Shown: positions 43,126 through 44,907 of the stretch, piece by piece
Numbering within the stretch: the stretch's first letter is position 1
Layout: each line of letters begins with the position of its first letter
NCBI GenBank assembly: GCA_002720635.1
Contig: PBJD01000040.1
Location: forward strand, 4,446-49,352
Reading direction: 5' to 3'
Source of the DNA: Flavobacteriales bacterium
GTDB lineage: Bacteria > Bacteroidota > Bacteroidia > Flavobacteriales_C > GCA-002722245
DNA length: 44,907 bases
The notes under the pieces: generated by a model
The model's input: the letters and a program-made list of their open reading frames with translations, nothing else
What the model was told of the DNA's origin: nothing
The model's database searches: none
Made by a program: the position numbers and the translations under genes

Positions 43126-43155
43126 AAAGCGGGCGGAAAAAATTCCGCCCGCTTT
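43126..43155. terminator. Bidirectional hairpin terminator
   Basis: AAAGCGGGCGGAA-AAAA-TTCCGCCCGCTTT is a perfect 13-bp stem with a 4-base loop, GC-rich in an AT-rich background, between two convergent genes ending at 43123 and 43182. The T-tail is short on both strands, but stem strength and position support transcription termination from both sides. Confidence 0.8.
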
Positions 43156-43181
43156 AAAATTTGTTCAGTCAAAAATCCATT

Positions 43182-43877
43182 TTACAAAAAAGGCTCCATC
43201 ACCTTCCAGATATTTTCCATAACCTGAAGAGTACCCTCTGCTGTTGGGTGAATACCGTCTTCCTGATTAAGCTCTGTTTCACCTGCCACGCCCCGCAATA
43301 AAAAGGGAATTAAGTGTACTGAATTCTCCTCTGCCAAAGTAGGAAAGATTGCTTGAAATTCCTGTGTGTACTTTTCTCCTAAATTGGGAGGTATTTGCAT
43401 ACCCGCCAGTATAATTTTAACGCCCGGGATTTTTACCTGTACCGTATCAATGATACTTTGTAAATTCCTTTTTGTTTCCTCTATGGGAATCCCTCTTAAG
43501 CCATCGTTGGCTCCCAGCTCCAGTACAAATATGTCTACTTTATTTTTGAGCACCCATCCCAATCTGCTTTTTCCACCTGCTGTTGTTTCTCCACTGATGC
43601 CAGCATTTACCACCCGGTAATTCAATCCGAGGGAATCGATTCTATTTTGAAGTAATGAAGGATAAGATTCCTCCGGTTTCAGGCCATATCCTTCGGTCAA
43701 ACTGTTCCCGAAACAAAGAATAACTTTTTCTTTAATTTTCAGTTGTTCTTTTTCAGGTGGTTGTGATTGTACTTCAGCAGGTTTTACCGGATCTCCACAA
43801 CCGAATAAAGTAAGAATAAGTACACACGCAATCAGCTTTACTACCGCTGGTGGAGAATAACTTTCGTTTCGATGCAT
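43182..43877 (-). CDS. TesA-like SGNH/GDSL esterase lipoprotein
   Basis: The 231-residue protein is a GDSL/SGNH hydrolase: block I FGNSLTEGYG (Ser nucleophile; GNS replaces the classic GDS), block II VVNAGISGETTAGG, block III LGANDGLRG and block V DGIHPTAEG (Asp-His). It resembles E. coli TesA (thioesterase I / lysophospholipase L1 / arylesterase). Its N-terminus has a lipobox (LILTLFGCGD), so it is probably a membrane-anchored lipoprotein. It diverges from an ABC transporter ATPase gene, the same arrangement as tesA-ybbA-ybbP in E. coli, which supports the call. Confidence 0.93.
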   Translation of the reverse strand: MHRNESYSPPAVVKLIACVLILTLFGCGDPVKPAEVQSQPPEKEQLKIKEKVILCFGNSLTEGYGLKPEESYPSLLQNRIDSLGLNYRVVNAGISGETTAGGKSRLGWVLKNKVDIFVLELGANDGLRGIPIEETKRNLQSIIDTVQVKIPGVKIILAGMQIPPNLGEKYTQEFQAIFPTLAEENSVHLIPFLLRGVAGETELNQEDGIHPTAEGTLQVMENIWKVMEPFL

Positions 43878-43935
43878 AATACATTAACTTTAGCTATCGT
43901 ATAAAGTAACAAAACAGAAAGATAAACTGCAAAAT

Positions 43936-44637
43936 ATGTCACCGATACTTGCCATAACCAACTTAAGCAAAAGTTTTACAAACGGAGATAATGTATTGAC
44001 TATTCTTGAAGACATCAACATCACCATTGAGGAAAAGGAAACTTTTTCGATTGTTGGTCCTTCAGGAAGCGGCAAAACAACATTACTTGGATTGTGTGCC
44101 GGTTTGGACGATACGAGTAGTGGAAAGGTTGAATTGTGCGGTGTTGACCTGGGGCAACTTAACGAAGATGAACGTGCAATTTTAAGAAATAAAAAAGTAG
44201 GTTTCATTTTTCAGGATTTTCAATTGCTCCCATCGCTTACAGCTCTTGAGAATGTAATTGTGCCCCTGGAGTTAAAGGGAGAAAAAAATGCAGCTCAAAT
44301 CGGGAAAGATTTACTGGAAAAAGTCGGATTGGAAAACCGAATGAGTCACTACCCATCTCAACTTTCAGGCGGGGAGCAGCAAAGAGTGGCCATTGCCAGA
44401 GCTTTTTCGAACCAGCCCAACATTCTTTTTGCAGATGAGCCAACAGGTAATCTGGATGAAGAAAGCGGCGAAACAGTTGTTAATTTACTTTTGGACTTAA
44501 ACAAGGAAGCGGGAACGACGCTGGTTATTGTTACCCACGATTTGGAGCTTGCGCAAAAAACCCAGCGAAGAATTATCCTGAAAGGAGGTACCATTTATCA
44601 CGAAGAAACAGAAACGGCCGCAAATGAGCAAATTTGA
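43936..44637 (+). CDS. ybbA: YbbA/LolD-type ABC transporter ATP-binding protein
   Basis: The 233-residue ATPase has Walker A GPSGSGKTTLLG, Q-loop FIFQDFQLLPSLTALENV, signature LSGGEQQRVAIARAF, Walker B ILFADEPTGNLDE and H-loop VIVTHD. The ENV...LELKG pattern and size place it with the MacB/LolD/YbbA group, which power FtsX-type permeases. Its last 14 bases overlap a permease start. With tesA on the other strand this reproduces the tesA-ybbA-ybbP locus. The transported substrate is unknown. Confidence 0.94.
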   Translation: MSPILAITNLSKSFTNGDNVLTILEDINITIEEKETFSIVGPSGSGKTTLLGLCAGLDDTSSGKVELCGVDLGQLNEDERAILRNKKVGFIFQDFQLLPSLTALENVIVPLELKGEKNAAQIGKDLLEKVGLENRMSHYPSQLSGGEQQRVAIARAFSNQPNILFADEPTGNLDEESGETVVNLLLDLNKEAGTTLVIVTHDLELAQKTQRRIILKGGTIYHEETETAANEQI

Positions 44638-44907
44638 ACCGGAAACGAATACTAAATTTGGCTGGCTGATTAAAATGGCCTGGAGAGACTGGCGTGCCAG
44701 CCGTAAAAAGCTGTATCTGTTTATCGCCTCTATTGTTTTGGGCATCTCAGCAGTTGTTGCCATTCAATCCTTTGGCAACAATTTAAAAGTTAAAATAAAG
44801 GAAGATTCAAAAAGTTTAATGGGTGCGGATTATATCATAAACATCCGCAAAAAGCCAACTCAAAAAGTTCAACAAATTGCCGACTCATTAGGTTATAAAG
44901 CGCGTGA
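44624..44907 (+). CDS. ybbP: YbbP-like ABC transporter permease (3' end outside window)
   Basis: Only about 94 codons are visible. The translation starts MSKFEPETNTKFGWLIKMAW, then RDWRASRKKLYLFIASIVLGISAVVAIQSFGNN: a first membrane helix with the R-D-x-R-A-S-R-K pattern seen at the start of YbbP-like (FtsX-domain) permeases. This is followed by the start of a large periplasmic domain (MGADYIINIRKKPTQKVQQIA). It overlaps the ATPase gene by 14 bases in another frame. It is absent from the ORF track because its stop is beyond the window. Confidence 0.88.
   Translation, partial: MSKFEPETNTKFGWLIKMAWRDWRASRKKLYLFIASIVLGISAVVAIQSFGNNLKVKIKEDSKSLMGADYIINIRKKPTQKVQQIADSLGYKAR

Noticed and set aside
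43890-44207. Minus-strand ORFs opposite the ABC transporter ATPase (43890, 44237, 44358, 44497)
   Set aside because: They are antisense shadows of ybbA and ybbP, whose plus-strand frames contain all the expected motifs.
1-44907. CRISPR array or phage-defence island
   Set aside because: I saw no regularly spaced identical repeats and no cas or recognisable defence genes. The PrkA-DUF444-SpoVR block fits starvation-response families rather than known defence systems.

Overview
The window looks like chromosomal DNA from a member of the Bacteroidota, probably a gliding, marine-type Flavobacteriia-like lineage (the lineage call is inference). The reasons are low GC; the gene order mutY-ssb-gldE-gldD; several secreted proteins ending in type 9 secretion (T9SS) sorting domains; almost no Shine-Dalgarno-like sites; and TAnnTTTG promoter boxes with, in the best case, a TTTG box upstream. 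I see no transposase, integrase, phage gene or CRISPR array.

Layout. 1-2768 (-) is a large DUF2723 membrane protein cut by the window edge, with a PDZ-like insertion. 2769-3451 is a tRNA-Gln locus with a decayed tandem series of tRNA 3' ends and terminators. 3541-5596 (-) is HU, a 29-residue ribosomal-type protein absent from the ORF track, and RNase G. 5727-9100 (+) is mutY-ssb-gldE-gldD. 9103-10971 (-) is an MbnP/MbnH-type copper protein and di-haem enzyme pair. Then come a fatty-acid desaturase (-), an M43 T9SS-secreted protease (+) and an unknown lipoprotein (+). 15200-20514 (-) holds gcvH, the GH3-dxr-rseP operon and lspA. 20585-21547 (+) is arginase. 21537-26456 (-) is a DUF1501/DUF1800 pair, with the DUF1800 gene broken by an in-frame TAA, plus a T9SS cargo protein built from three repeats.

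26637-33110 is a phenylalanine/tyrosine catabolic locus. phhA (phenylalanine to tyrosine) diverges from a tight operon of an amino-acid dehydrogenase, hmgA, hppD, fahA and a flavin-reductase-like gene. Together these can carry phenylalanine through homogentisate towards fumarate and acetoacetate. fahA appears to start at a non-canonical AUU/AUA codon overlapping the hppD stop codon.

33258-40445 (+) is the most interesting module: PrkA-type AAA+ protein, DUF444/YeaH von Willebrand A protein, SpoVR/YcgB protein, and a second divergent PrkA-type protein, in one overlapping operon in what is presumably a non-spore-former. The window ends with a DUF2279 protein (-), a secreted unknown protein (+), a strong hairpin terminator, and the tesA-like / ybbA / ybbP divergent arrangement, with ybbP cut by the window edge.

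All calls come from reading the sequence and recalling families. No database search was run.
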